A stretch of 64,000 nucleotides of DNA from an uncultured Elusimicrobia bacterium. GTDB taxonomy: Bacteria; Elusimicrobiota; Elusimicrobia; Elusimicrobiales; UBA9959. The DNA is taken from the NCBI GenBank assembly GCA_903879915.1, contig CAIRNJ010000051.1, forward strand, positions 1 to 64,000. The letters are read 5' to 3'. A model generated the notes under the pieces. That model was not told where the DNA came from, searched no databases, and worked only from the letters and a program-made list of their open reading frames with translations. The position numbers and the translations under genes are program-made. This document shows, piece by piece, positions 8,074-16,395 of this stretch; the first letter of the stretch is position 1; every line of letters starts with the position of its first letter.

Positions 8074-9531
8074 TTAAAGCTGCCTGCGCTGGGCGGCGAT
8101 GTTGAAGAGCTTCAGGTAGACCTCGGCCGACCTGCCCCAGGAGTAGTCGCCGCTCATGGCGTTGCGGACCATCATGTTCCAGTTCTCGACCCAGCCGTGC
8201 AGGGAAACGATATGGCCCAGCACGGACCTTAATTGCCCCTCGTCGGCATGGTCGATGGCGAAACCGTTCGAGTCTTTGGGCTCGCCGTTATAGAACACGG
8301 TGTCCTTAAGGCCGCCGGTGCGGGTGACCAGCGGCAGCGAGCCGTAGCGCATGGAGATCATCTGCGGGAGGCCGCAGGGCTCGAAGCGCGAGGGCATGAT
8401 GAAGATATCGGAGCCGCCGTAGATCCGGTGCGCCAGCGACTCGTCGAAGCCGGACCTGAACGCCACGCGCCGCGGGTTGGCGGCCGCCAGCGCCCCCAGC
8501 GCGTCGGTCAGGCCGGGGTCGCCCACGCCCAGCACCACGAACTGTATCTTGTCGAGGAAGTCCGGGGCGGCTTTCAGCATGATGTCCAGGCCTTTCTGAT
8601 GATCGAGGCGGCTCACCACGCCGGCCAGGATTAGGTCCTTGTTCTCCTCCAGCCCGAGTTCCTTCTGCAGGGCTTTCTTGGCGGCGGCCTTGCCGCGCTG
8701 GAAACTTTTCAGTTCATAGCCGCGCTCGAGGAAAGTGTCGGTGGCCGGGTCCCAGATCTCGTCGTCGATGCCGTTGAGGATGCCGAACAGGTCGGTATTG
8801 CGCGACCGCAGCACGCCCTCCAGGCCGTGGCCGAATTCCGGGCGGTACTGGATCTCGCTGGCGTAGGTGGGGCTTACGGTGGTAATGATGTCGGCATAGA
8901 CCAGGGCCGCTTTCATGAAGTTCAGCCCGCCGTAGAACTCCAGTTTCTCCGGCGTAAAGTCCAGCCAGGAGAAGCCGGCCTTGGCCATGGAGTCGCGCGA
9001 GAACATGCCCTGGTAGGCGATATTATGGATGGTGAAGACCGAGGCGGTCTTGGCGTAGAAAGAGTCGATGCGGTAAAGCGTGCGCAGGTAGGCGGGGATC
9101 AGGCCGGTCTGCCAGTCGTGGCAGTGTATGATATCCGGCTTGAAGCCGATGAACTTGGCCCCTTCCAGCGCGGCGCGCGAGAAGAAGATGAAGCGCTCGT
9201 CGTTATCCTCGTAATCGCCGGAGGGCGAGCGGTACATGCCGGGCCTGTCGAAATATTTCGGGTTCTCTATGAAATACACGGCCACCTTGCCCCATTGCAC
9301 CCGGCTCATGGTGGCGGTCTCCAGGCGGTTCCCGACCGGGACCAGGAAGCTGCCGCCGGCGGCCTTGGGCGAGAAAGCCCCGCCGCCGATATTGCGGTAG
9401 CGGGGCAGAAAAAGCACTACCTCGGCGTTTTCCGCGCGGGAAAAGACCTGCGCCAGCGCCCCGGTCACGTCGCCGAGCCCGCCGGTCTTGCAAAAAGGGA
9501 ACGCCTCGCTGGCGGCAACAAGTATTTTCAT
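8074..9531 (-). CDS. glgA: Glycogen synthase, GT5 (GlgA)
   Basis: GlgA extends alpha-1,4-glucan from ADP- or UDP-glucose. The 485-residue length is standard. The N-terminal KTGGLGDV motif (near residue 15) binds the nucleotide sugar; HCHDWQTGLIPAYL, TIHNIAYQGMF and the C-terminal GGSDIFIMPSRFEPCGL (catalytic E-x7-E region) are all present. AAGGAG lies five bases before the ATG. It shares the block with GlgM/GlgE, so two independent elongation routes may feed one polymer. No glgC, glgB or glgP is in the window. Confidence 0.95.
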   Translation of the reverse strand: MKILVAASEAFPFCKTGGLGDVTGALAQVFSRAENAEVVLFLPRYRNIGGGAFSPKAAGGSFLVPVGNRLETATMSRVQWGKVAVYFIENPKYFDRPGMYRSPSGDYEDNDERFIFFSRAALEGAKFIGFKPDIIHCHDWQTGLIPAYLRTLYRIDSFYAKTASVFTIHNIAYQGMFSRDSMAKAGFSWLDFTPEKLEFYGGLNFMKAALVYADIITTVSPTYASEIQYRPEFGHGLEGVLRSRNTDLFGILNGIDDEIWDPATDTFLERGYELKSFQRGKAAAKKALQKELGLEENKDLILAGVVSRLDHQKGLDIMLKAAPDFLDKIQFVVLGVGDPGLTDALGALAAANPRRVAFRSGFDESLAHRIYGGSDIFIMPSRFEPCGLPQMISMRYGSLPLVTRTGGLKDTVFYNGEPKDSNGFAIDHADEGQLRSVLGHIVSLHGWVENWNMMVRNAMSGDYSWGRSAEVYLKLFNIAAQRRQL

Positions 9532-9565
9532 GGGGTCTCCTTCATCGTTCCGTGTCCGGGAAAAG

Positions 9566-10558
9566 CTAGAACTTGAATTTCCTGCCCGCGTTAAGGATCT
9601 CCGCGGCGTCCTCCGGGGAGACCGTGTTTATGTAAAACCCGGTGCCCCACTCGAAGCCGGCCACATGGCTGAGCTTGGGCATTATCTCTATATGCCAGTG
9701 GTAATGGCCGGCTTCGGCGTCCTGCACCGGCATGGTGTGGAAAATAAGGTTATAGGAAAGATCGGCCAGCGAAGCGGTAAGCTTGCCCAGCACGGTCTTC
9801 AGCGTTTCGGCCAGCGCCAGCGCGGCGCCGCCGGTCAGGGTCTCGAAATGGCTGGAATGCGCCCTGGGCAGGATCCAGGTCTCGAACGAGAAGCGGCTGG
9901 CGTAGGGGGTCACGGCCAGGAACTCGGCGTTCTCGCTGACCACGCGCTTTTTGAACGCGAGCTCCGTTTTTACGATGTCGCAGAACACGCAGGTGCCGCG
10001 CTCCCTGAAGTACTGCGCCGCGCCGTCTATCTCCTGCAGCACGCGCAGCGGCGCCATGGGCATGCCCACGATCTGGGAATGCGGGTGCAGCAGGCTCGCC
10101 CCGGCGTTGCGGCCGTGGTTCTTGAAGATCATCACGTACTTTATGCCGGGGTCCTGCTTAAGCTCCTTAACGCGCTGCACGAAGGTCCTGACCACGTCGG
10201 CCACGGCCTCCGCCGGCATATCCTCCAGCCGGCGGTCGTGGTCCGGGGTCTCGATTATGACCTCGTGTATGCCCAGGCCGTCCATGCGGTCGTAAATGCC
10301 CTCGTGCCGGTTCTCCGACGAGCCGCCGGCCTCCAGGGCCGGGTACTTGTTGCGCACCACGCGCAGGCGCCAGCCGCCGCCTTCCGCGGGCAGGGAATAG
10401 ATAGTGGGGGGCGTGCTTTCTTCGTTACCGGCGCAGAACGGGCAGGCATAGGCCTGCGCGCCGCCCGCCGGGGCGCGGAATTCGTTGGGGCGCAGGCCGC
10501 GCTCCGAAGCGATTATCACCCAGCGGCCGAAAACCGGATCTTTTCGTATTTCAGGCAT
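9566..10558 (-). CDS. galT: Galactose-1-phosphate uridylyltransferase
   Basis: GalT exchanges UMP between UDP-glucose and galactose-1-phosphate in the Leloir pathway. The 330-residue protein opens with RKDPVFGRWVIIA, has the CPFCAGNE zinc motif, NHGRNAGASLLHPHSQI (active-site HPH) and HYHWHIEIMPKL, all family hallmarks. It may in practice act on other hexose-1-phosphates, giving UDP-glucose or glucose-1-phosphate for the adjacent glucan genes. The gap to glgA is 34 bases; the gap to scpB upstream is 79 bases. Confidence 0.93.
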   Translation of the reverse strand: MPEIRKDPVFGRWVIIASERGLRPNEFRAPAGGAQAYACPFCAGNEESTPPTIYSLPAEGGGWRLRVVRNKYPALEAGGSSENRHEGIYDRMDGLGIHEVIIETPDHDRRLEDMPAEAVADVVRTFVQRVKELKQDPGIKYVMIFKNHGRNAGASLLHPHSQIVGMPMAPLRVLQEIDGAAQYFRERGTCVFCDIVKTELAFKKRVVSENAEFLAVTPYASRFSFETWILPRAHSSHFETLTGGAALALAETLKTVLGKLTASLADLSYNLIFHTMPVQDAEAGHYHWHIEIMPKLSHVAGFEWGTGFYINTVSPEDAAEILNAGRKFKF

Positions 10559-10637
10559 AGTTCAGTGCGGCGGCGCCGCGGCAGGCCGGCGCCGGGGAAA
10601 GATAATACGGCGGCAGGGCGAGGTCATGCGCGGGAAG

Positions 10638-11456
10638 CTAATTATTGTCCCCCGGCTCTTCGTGCGCCGATGCCGCTGGAGTTTCGGCCTGAGCGGAGAC
10701 CTCCACGCCGGCCGGCTCCGGGGACTGTTCCGCGGGAGCTTCGGCCGCGGGCGCTTCAGCGGCGGGCTCCATGTTCACGGCCTCCGCTGCTTCCGGGGCC
10801 TGCCCGGAGGTTTCACCCGCCGGCAGTTCTTCCGCCAGGGGATCGGGCGGCGGGGCGCCTTCGGCCACCGGCTCCGGCACGGCCTCCTGCTCTATCAGCT
10901 CCACCGCGGTGGACTGGGCCGCGGCGGCCATGTTCTCGATGTTGAAGCTTTCCAGTTTGGGCAGGTCCTCCAGCGAGTTCAGCCCGAACTGGCGCAGGAA
11001 TTCGCTGGTGGTGCCGTAAAGGATGGGGCGCCCGATGCTTTCGCGCCTGCCCACCACGGTGACCAGCTTGCGCTGGGTGAGGGTTTCGAGCGGGCCGATC
11101 ACTTCCACGCCGCGGATGGCCTCCACCTCGGCGCGCGTCAGCGGCTGCTTGTAGGCGATGATGCACAGCGTTTCCAGCGCGGCCTGGGTAAGACGCACGG
11201 TCATTTTATTGTGGTAAAGCCTGCGCACCCAGAGGCCGTATTCCGGCCTGGTGGCCAGCTGCCATCCGCCGGCCACCTGCATCAGCTGCAGCGTGCGCCC
11301 CTCGGCGTCGAAGGAGGCTTTCAGCTCCGTCAGCGCGGCGGCGACGCGCTCCGTATTCTTCGTTTCGCAAAGCTGGGCGAGGCGGCTCACCGGCAGCGGC
11401 GCGTCGGTTATGAACAGCAGGGTCTCAAGCACTTTTTTCAGTTCAGCGTCTTCCAT
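10638..11456 (-). CDS. scpB: Segregation and condensation protein B
   Basis: ScpB is the winged-helix (kite) subunit that binds ScpA in the SMC-ScpAB condensin. Residues 1-180 carry the family pattern, with KKVLETLLFITDAPLPVSRLAQL, ETLCIIAYKQPLTRAEVEAIRGV and GRPILYGTTSEFLRQFGLNSLEDLP. After about residue 185 comes an acidic Ala/Pro/Glu-rich tail of roughly 85 residues not needed for the fold. It sits directly downstream of scpA (15-base gap), the usual order. Confidence 0.95.
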   Translation of the reverse strand: MEDAELKKVLETLLFITDAPLPVSRLAQLCETKNTERVAAALTELKASFDAEGRTLQLMQVAGGWQLATRPEYGLWVRRLYHNKMTVRLTQAALETLCIIAYKQPLTRAEVEAIRGVEVIGPLETLTQRKLVTVVGRRESIGRPILYGTTSEFLRQFGLNSLEDLPKLESFNIENMAAAAQSTAVELIEQEAVPEPVAEGAPPPDPLAEELPAGETSGQAPEAAEAVNMEPAAEAPAAEAPAEQSPEPAGVEVSAQAETPAASAHEEPGDNN

Positions 11457-11471
11457 TATTGCACCTCGTAA

Positions 11472-12248
11472 TTAAAATAGTCTGCCCTGCGCTTCGGCGG
11501 GGGCGGGCTCCGGCGCGGCGGGCGCCTGCGGCTCCGGCGCCTTTACCGGGCCGGGGTAGATGCGCACTTCGGTGTAGGCGTCGTCCTGCGAGATAAGGAT
11601 ATTGCGCTGCTTCACGAGCTCGAGCAGCGCCATGAAGCAGGTGATAACGCCCAGCCGTTTGGTCTCCAGCGCGAACACCTCGTCGAGGATCAGCCACTCC
11701 CGGCCTTCCAGCAGCTTCAGGATCTTGGCCACGCGCGATTCGATGGGGAACTGGTCCCCCTCCACTTCCCGGGAAGGCTCGGCCCGCTCGAAAGCTTTCT
11801 TCACCGCGTCCAGCAGCGCAGAAAGGTCCAGGTCCAGGTACTTGTCGTCGCTGGAGAACACGGGCGAGCCGCGGTAGAACGCGTCCTTGAATCTGGAGAA
11901 GCGGCCGCCTATTTCCTTGGAGGCCTCCTTATAGCGCTGATACTCCTCGAGCATGGAGACCAGCGGGCCGCGCGGGTCGGGGCCGTCCTCGCCGTCCAGC
12001 TTTTCCGGCGCCGGCAGCAGCATCTTGGCCTTTATCTGCATCAGCGTGGCGGCCATCACCAGGAACTCCCCCGCCACGTCCAGGTTGAGGTTGGTCATCA
12101 CTTCCAGGTAGGCCAGGTACTCCGAGGTTATCTGGGCGATGGGAATGTCGTAGATGTCCAGGTTGCTCTTGCGGATAAGGTGCATCAGCAGGTCGAGCGG
12201 ACCCTCGAAATTCTCCAGGTGTATGTCTATGACGTTGGTGTTTTCCAT
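11472..12248 (-). CDS. scpA: Segregation and condensation protein A
   Basis: ScpA is the kleisin that bridges SMC heads. The 258-residue protein begins with the family motif VIDIHLENFEGPLDLLMHLI, followed by IAQITSEYLAYLE and FLVMAATLMQIKAKMLLP. The C-terminal winged helix (about 170-225) contains LEGREWLILDEVFALETKRLGVITCFMALLELVKQ. The start follows the trpS stop by three bases and has no clear Shine-Dalgarno sequence, so translational coupling is likely. The last 30 residues are Pro/Ala-rich. Confidence 0.95.
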   Translation of the reverse strand: MENTNVIDIHLENFEGPLDLLMHLIRKSNLDIYDIPIAQITSEYLAYLEVMTNLNLDVAGEFLVMAATLMQIKAKMLLPAPEKLDGEDGPDPRGPLVSMLEEYQRYKEASKEIGGRFSRFKDAFYRGSPVFSSDDKYLDLDLSALLDAVKKAFERAEPSREVEGDQFPIESRVAKILKLLEGREWLILDEVFALETKRLGVITCFMALLELVKQRNILISQDDAYTEVRIYPGPVKAPEPQAPAAPEPAPAEAQGRLF

Positions 12249-12251
12249 GGT

Positions 12252-13340
12252 TTAAAGTTTAAGCGCAGCGCGGACGCGCGCCATCATTTCTTCGGCCCTG
12301 GCCGCGGCTTTTTTCCCGCCCGCCGCCAGGATCTCGTCGGCGCCGCCCAGGGCCTCCACCGCCTCCCTGCGGGCGCGCTGCCCGGCCATCGGGCCGCTCA
12401 TCAGCTCTACTATATGCTTCTTGCACGCGCCGCAGCCTATTGTGCCCCCCCGGCATTCGGCCTCGCGGGGAGCCCAGGCAGGGTTGTAGATCTTGTGGAA
12501 AGCGAACACCACGCAGCCGTCCGGGTGCCCCTTGTCGTCAAGTTTTATCTTGAGGGGGTCGGTGTACATCTTCCTGACCTTGGCCTCCAGCGCTTTGGGC
12601 TCTTCGCCCAGTTCCAGCGTGTTGCCGTAGGATTTGGACATCTTGCGGCCGTCCACCCCGGGCACCATCGGCACGCTGGTCATCAGCGGCTCCGGCTCCT
12701 GGAACAGGGCCTGCCCGGTAGTATGGTTGAAGCGGCGCGCTATCTCGCGGGACAGCTCCAGGTGCGGCAGCTGGTCTTTGCCCACCGGCACGTACTTCGC
12801 GCCGTACATAAGGATGTCGGCCGCCTGCAGCACGGGGTAGCCCAGGAAGCCGAAGGTGGCCATGTCGGAATGCAGCGCCAGTTCGTCGGCGTCGTGCCCG
12901 TGGGCCTCGGCCAGCTGTTTTACCAGCCCCTCCGGCTTCTTCATCTTGTCTTCCTGACCTTTGTACTTGGCCTTGGCCAGCTCCTGCAGCTGCTCCTTGA
13001 AAGTGGGATTGCGCAGCAGCCAGCTGACAGGAGTGACCATGCCCAGCAGCATGAACAGCTCAGCGTGGGCCTTCACGTCCGACTGCCTGAAAATAACGCA
13101 CTTCGCGGGGTCGATGCCGGCGGCCAGCCAGTCGGCCACCAGCAGGCGGGCGTTCTCGCGCAGCGCGGCGGTATCCTCGCAGGAAGTGGTCAGCGCGTGC
13201 CAGTCGGCCACGAAGAAATAACAGTCGTATTTATCCTGCAGCTCCACCCAGTTCTTCAGCGCGCCCCAGTAATTGCCCAGGTGCAGGCGGCCGGTGGGCC
13301 TCATGCCGGAAACGAGCACCGGTTTTTTAGTGTTTTCCAT
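12252..13340 (-). CDS. trpS: Tryptophanyl-tRNA synthetase
   Basis: TrpRS charges tRNA-Trp. The 362-residue protein has the class I motifs: MRPTGRLHLGNYWGALKNWV (HIGH equivalent HLGNY) near residue 14 and RKMSKSYGN (KMSKS) near 232. GKDQLPHLELSREIARRFN and the Trp-pocket context are also typical. It lies between the M50 protease gene and scpA, a gene order seen in several bacterial phyla. Confidence 0.96.
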   Translation of the reverse strand: MENTKKPVLVSGMRPTGRLHLGNYWGALKNWVELQDKYDCYFFVADWHALTTSCEDTAALRENARLLVADWLAAGIDPAKCVIFRQSDVKAHAELFMLLGMVTPVSWLLRNPTFKEQLQELAKAKYKGQEDKMKKPEGLVKQLAEAHGHDADELALHSDMATFGFLGYPVLQAADILMYGAKYVPVGKDQLPHLELSREIARRFNHTTGQALFQEPEPLMTSVPMVPGVDGRKMSKSYGNTLELGEEPKALEAKVRKMYTDPLKIKLDDKGHPDGCVVFAFHKIYNPAWAPREAECRGGTIGCGACKKHIVELMSGPMAGQRARREAVEALGGADEILAAGGKKAAARAEEMMARVRAALKL

Positions 13341-13359
13341 AAATAGGTCCCTGGCCCGG

Positions 13360-13992
13360 CTAAAACGCGCTGATCATCATGGAGATCAGCATCAGCGCTA
13401 AATTCAGAACAGGCTGCATTATCCTCGACAGCAATCCTGTAAAGACCAGGGCCAGGATCACGTACATCCCGTAGGGCAGGTGCTTTTCATAAAGCTCCAG
13501 CCAGCGCCCTTTCAGAACGCCCAGCATTATATTGCTGCCGTCCAGCGGATATACCGGTATCAGGTTAAAGATAGCGAGCAGCAGGTTGATCTGGATGGAA
13601 AAAGCAAGAACCGACAGCATTGTGGACGTCAGCTCCGCGCCCAAGAACCCGTAATAGGTGATCTTGAACAATATCGCGGACACAAGACACAGCAGGAGAT
13701 TGGACAGCGGCCCGCTGAACGCCACAATAGCCATGTCGGAGCGCGGGCTGCGCATGCGGTAAGGGTTCACCGGAACGGGCTTGGCCCAGCCTATGGTAGG
13801 GAAATGCATCAGGGCGCAGGCCACGGGCAGCAGCACCGTCCCCACGGGGTCTATGTGCGGCAGCGGGTTGAAGGTGAGGCGGCCGGAAAGGTAAGCGGTA
13901 TCGTCCCCCCGGCGGTAGGCCGTAAAGCCGTGGGCGAACTCGTGAAAGATCACGGAGAAAAAAAGTACAGGGAGCTGCAGTATCCATTCCAT
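13360..13992 (-). CDS. Site-2 protease family membrane protein (M50)
   Basis: The 210-residue integral membrane protein has the zinc motif FHEFAHGF (HExxH) near residue 17 and the second metal-binding motif NLIPVYPLDGS near 143, plus about five hydrophobic segments. It belongs to the short M50B group without PDZ domain; its substrate is unknown. The start is certain, because HExxH stands at the normal distance from the N-terminus. There is no Shine-Dalgarno sequence, and a perfect TATAAT lies only 10 bases upstream, so the message may be leaderless. It heads the 12-kb minus-strand gene block. Confidence 0.9.
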   Translation of the reverse strand: MEWILQLPVLFFSVIFHEFAHGFTAYRRGDDTAYLSGRLTFNPLPHIDPVGTVLLPVACALMHFPTIGWAKPVPVNPYRMRSPRSDMAIVAFSGPLSNLLLCLVSAILFKITYYGFLGAELTSTMLSVLAFSIQINLLLAIFNLIPVYPLDGSNIMLGVLKGRWLELYEKHLPYGMYVILALVFTGLLSRIMQPVLNLALMLISMMISAF

Positions 13993-14002
13993 ACGATAAT
14001 GA

Positions 14003-14008
14003 ATTATA
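14003..14008 (-). promoter_or_regulatory. -10 element (TATAAT) of the M50 gene and block
   Basis: On the minus strand TATAAT reads 14008 to 14003. Initiation six to eight bases downstream would fall about 13995-13997, leaving at most five bases before the ATG at 13992. A TTCTTT about 17-18 bases upstream is a weak -35. Confidence 0.55.
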
Positions 14009-14056
14009 TTAATTATGTGTCCGGTAAAGAAAGGCCGTCAGGGAACTATTTTTTTG

Positions 14057-14062
14057 TATAAT
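14057..14062 (+). promoter_or_regulatory. -10 element (TATAAT) of the sensor kinase gene
   Basis: TATAAT preceded by TTTTTG. Initiation near 14069 excludes the longer ORF start at 14015 and supports translation from 14087. No good -35 box is visible. It stands back to back with the M50 promoter. Confidence 0.55.
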
Positions 14063-14086
14063 TTCGGCAGGGAAGTATTTCCGCTT

Positions 14087-15931
14087 ATGACCGAAACTCC
14101 GGGCAATAAAGTACTTTGGCTGGAATTCCTCAAGATCTTCACCCGGGCGCTGGTGCAGATAAACCTTTACCGGCCGGACCACCCCCAGGTGAAGCAGGCC
14201 CTCCAGGACGGAGAGGCCCTGCTCAGGCGCATCCACTCGGAAAACAGCGGGGATTTCTCCCTCACCATGGCCGCGGGCAGCCTGCTGGCCAACGGCCTTC
14301 CGCTGATCACCACGGATAAACTGCCCAATTCAATAAAGAACCTGTTCGCCAGGTTCCGCGTCCAGACCATTACTTTCGTGCAGGGCGCCGCGGGCAGCGA
14401 CCTGCTGGCGCTGTGCCAGATGCAGGCGCATAAAGGCGACGGCGCCGCTTTCCTCAGAGAGCGCGGAATAACCAAAATAACCCTGAACGTGGACGTTTAC
14501 GCCAAGGTCGACCCGTCCGCCGCCCAGGCGCCGAACCTGCCGGCCGCGGACGAAACTACCGGAACCGCGGCGCCCGCGCCGCAGGCCCCGGCCGCGCCCG
14601 AAGAAAGGATCGCCGAACAGATCTACACGCAGGGCCTTGAAACCGCCCTGTCCACCGTGGTCAGCCGGGCTACGGAAAACCCCGAAGAGCGGAAAGCGAT
14701 AATGGACCTCCTGACCGCCAAGTTCAAGGAGCAGCTCGCCACGGAGGTGGAGCGGGCGGTGGAAACGGTGCGCAGGGAAAAGAAAAAAGTGGAGAACGAC
14801 ATGGTCCGCACCGAGTCGGTGATGACCAGCATGGCCGAAGGCGTGGTGGTGGTGGACAAGAACGGCAACATCCTGGTGATGAACCCCCAGGCCGAAGCCA
14901 TCTCCGGGAAGCCGCTGGCGGAACTTTCCGGCAAGAAGATCTCCGACCTGCACCAGTCGGAGAACCACGTGATCTCGCTCGCGAAGCAGCTCAGTTCCGA
15001 GGACAAGGCCGACGTTTCCAATGAAATAGTGAAGACCGGCTCGGCCGAGCTGGCCGAAACGGTAAAAAAAGCCACCGCGGTCATACAGAACGAGGACGGC
15101 AAGATCGTAGGTTCCGTATCCATTCCCACGGACGTGGTGAAGCTCAAGCAGATGGAGCAGCTGCAGAAGGATTTCATCGCCAATATGACCCACGAGCTGC
15201 GCTCCCCGCTCACTTCCATAAAAGCGGCGCTGGAAATCCTGGGTCACGAAGCCTCGAAGCCCGGGGATCCCAGCCGCAGCATCCTTAACACCGCCATCCG
15301 CAACACCGAGCGCCTTAATTCCATAATAACCGACATCCTGGATTTCTCCAAACTCCAGTCAGGCAAGCTCATTTTCCACCAGGAGAACACCCCCGCCGAC
15401 GAAATAACCAGGGAGGCCGTGGAGTCGATGAAGGCCTGGGCCACTTCGAAGGGTGTAGCCCTCTCCGCGAGAACGGAACTGCAGATCCCCTACGTCTACG
15501 CCGACAAGCGCCGCACCGTGCAGGTGCTGATAAACCTTATCTCGAACGCCATAAAATTCACGCCGCAGGGCGGCAGCATCGAGGTGTCCGCCGACGCGGG
15601 CCGCGACGCGCTGGCGAACTTCGTTTTCTTCTCCGTGAGGGACACCGGCTGCGGCATAAAGAAAGAGGACCAGTCCAAGATCTTCGAGAAATTCGTGCAG
15701 ATAGCCTCCGGCGAGAAAGTGGGCGGCACAGGGCTCGGGCTGGCCATCACGAAAGCGATGGTGATCATGCAGGGCGGCAAAATAACGCTGGACAGCGAAC
15801 CGGGCCGCGGTTCCACCTTCCGGGTGAGCCTGCCGGTATACAAGGGACAGATCGACCAGCCGGTCTTCGAGCAGGTAACGGCCTCCGCCCCCGAAGATAA
15901 ATCCTGGTGGAAAAAGCTGATCGGGATCTGA
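14087..15931 (+). CDS. Soluble PAS-domain sensor histidine kinase
   Basis: The 614-residue kinase lacks membrane segments, so it senses a cytoplasmic signal. Order: a novel N-terminal region (1-150) with IFTRALVQINLYRPDHPQV, an Ala/Pro linker (150-190), a coiled coil (about 190-240), a PAS domain (about 240-350; GVVVVDKNGNILVMNPQAE), HisKA with phospho-acceptor His near 369 (ANMTHELRSPLTSIK), and HATPase_c (N box NLISNAIKFT near 484, DTGCGI, GGTGLGLAITKAM). Start 14087 is chosen because the upstream ATG lies before the likely promoter and extends no known domain. No response regulator gene is adjacent, so its partner is elsewhere. Confidence 0.9.
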   Translation: MTETPGNKVLWLEFLKIFTRALVQINLYRPDHPQVKQALQDGEALLRRIHSENSGDFSLTMAAGSLLANGLPLITTDKLPNSIKNLFARFRVQTITFVQGAAGSDLLALCQMQAHKGDGAAFLRERGITKITLNVDVYAKVDPSAAQAPNLPAADETTGTAAPAPQAPAAPEERIAEQIYTQGLETALSTVVSRATENPEERKAIMDLLTAKFKEQLATEVERAVETVRREKKKVENDMVRTESVMTSMAEGVVVVDKNGNILVMNPQAEAISGKPLAELSGKKISDLHQSENHVISLAKQLSSEDKADVSNEIVKTGSAELAETVKKATAVIQNEDGKIVGSVSIPTDVVKLKQMEQLQKDFIANMTHELRSPLTSIKAALEILGHEASKPGDPSRSILNTAIRNTERLNSIITDILDFSKLQSGKLIFHQENTPADEITREAVESMKAWATSKGVALSARTELQIPYVYADKRRTVQVLINLISNAIKFTPQGGSIEVSADAGRDALANFVFFSVRDTGCGIKKEDQSKIFEKFVQIASGEKVGGTGLGLAITKAMVIMQGGKITLDSEPGRGSTFRVSLPVYKGQIDQPVFEQVTASAPEDKSWWKKLIGI

Positions 15932-16058
15932 CCGCCGGCCGCGGCCCCGGGAACCCCGGGAACGTTCTTTTCCCTTGTCCTGCCTCTCCAATAATTATAA
16001 AATTGTATTTCAGCCGGTCCGCGGGGCCCGCGGCTCTTGAGCCCCGCCTGCTGCAAAT

Positions 16059-16133
16059 GCGCCCGTATCTCAACGGATAGAGTCCTGCCCTGCGAAGGCA
16101 GTTATACTGGTTCGATTCCAGTCGGGCGCACCA
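16059..16133 (+). tRNA. tRNA-Arg, anticodon GCG
   Basis: The acceptor arms GCGCCCG/CGGGCGC pair perfectly; the anticodon stem CTGCC/GGCAG holds the loop CTGCGAA, so the anticodon is GCG (Arg, CGC/CGU). The T arm is ACTGG-TTCGATT-CCAGT, and CCA is encoded. A20 and C35, the arginine identity elements, are both present. The D stem has a 10-25 T-T mismatch. Position 34 is G rather than the usual A (inosine) of bacterial CGN-reading tRNA-Arg. Confidence 0.95.
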
Positions 16134-16163
16134 AATTTTTTCGCACCCCCCCGCTGCCGATCT

Positions 16164-16352
16164 ATGGCCGACGATAAAGAACAAATAAAAACAGAGACCA
16201 AAACCGGGCGCTATGTCTACGACAAGAAGCTGGGGAAGGTAGTGAAAGTCTCGGACGACATCCCCGGCCTTAAAAAAAGCGGCTCCGGAGAGGGCGACTC
16301 CTGCCCCATGAACCCCGGCGCCCATAAGTGCAACGGCTGCTGCGGGCATTAG
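16164..16352 (+). CDS. Small Cys/His-rich hypothetical protein
   Basis: The 62-residue product has a charged N-terminus, a central GRYVYDKKLGKVVKVSDDIP segment and a C-terminal cluster CPMN-x4-KCNGCCGH that could bind zinc or an iron-sulfur centre. No membrane segment or signal peptide is present. It follows the tRNA gene by 30 bases with no clear ribosome-binding site, and precedes the ThiF-like gene by 43 bases. The family is unknown to me. A metal-binding role is inferred from the Cys pattern only. Confidence 0.6.
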   Translation: MADDKEQIKTETKTGRYVYDKKLGKVVKVSDDIPGLKKSGSGEGDSCPMNPGAHKCNGCCGH

Positions 16353-16395
16353 CGCCGGGCTAAAGCGGGCCGCAGGGCGAAGGCTGGAGCTGGCT

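Noticed and set aside
9488-11471. Plus-strand ORFs of about 330-480 codons opposite galT and scpB
   Set aside because: They match the complement of strongly supported genes, have low-complexity translations and no ribosome-binding sites.
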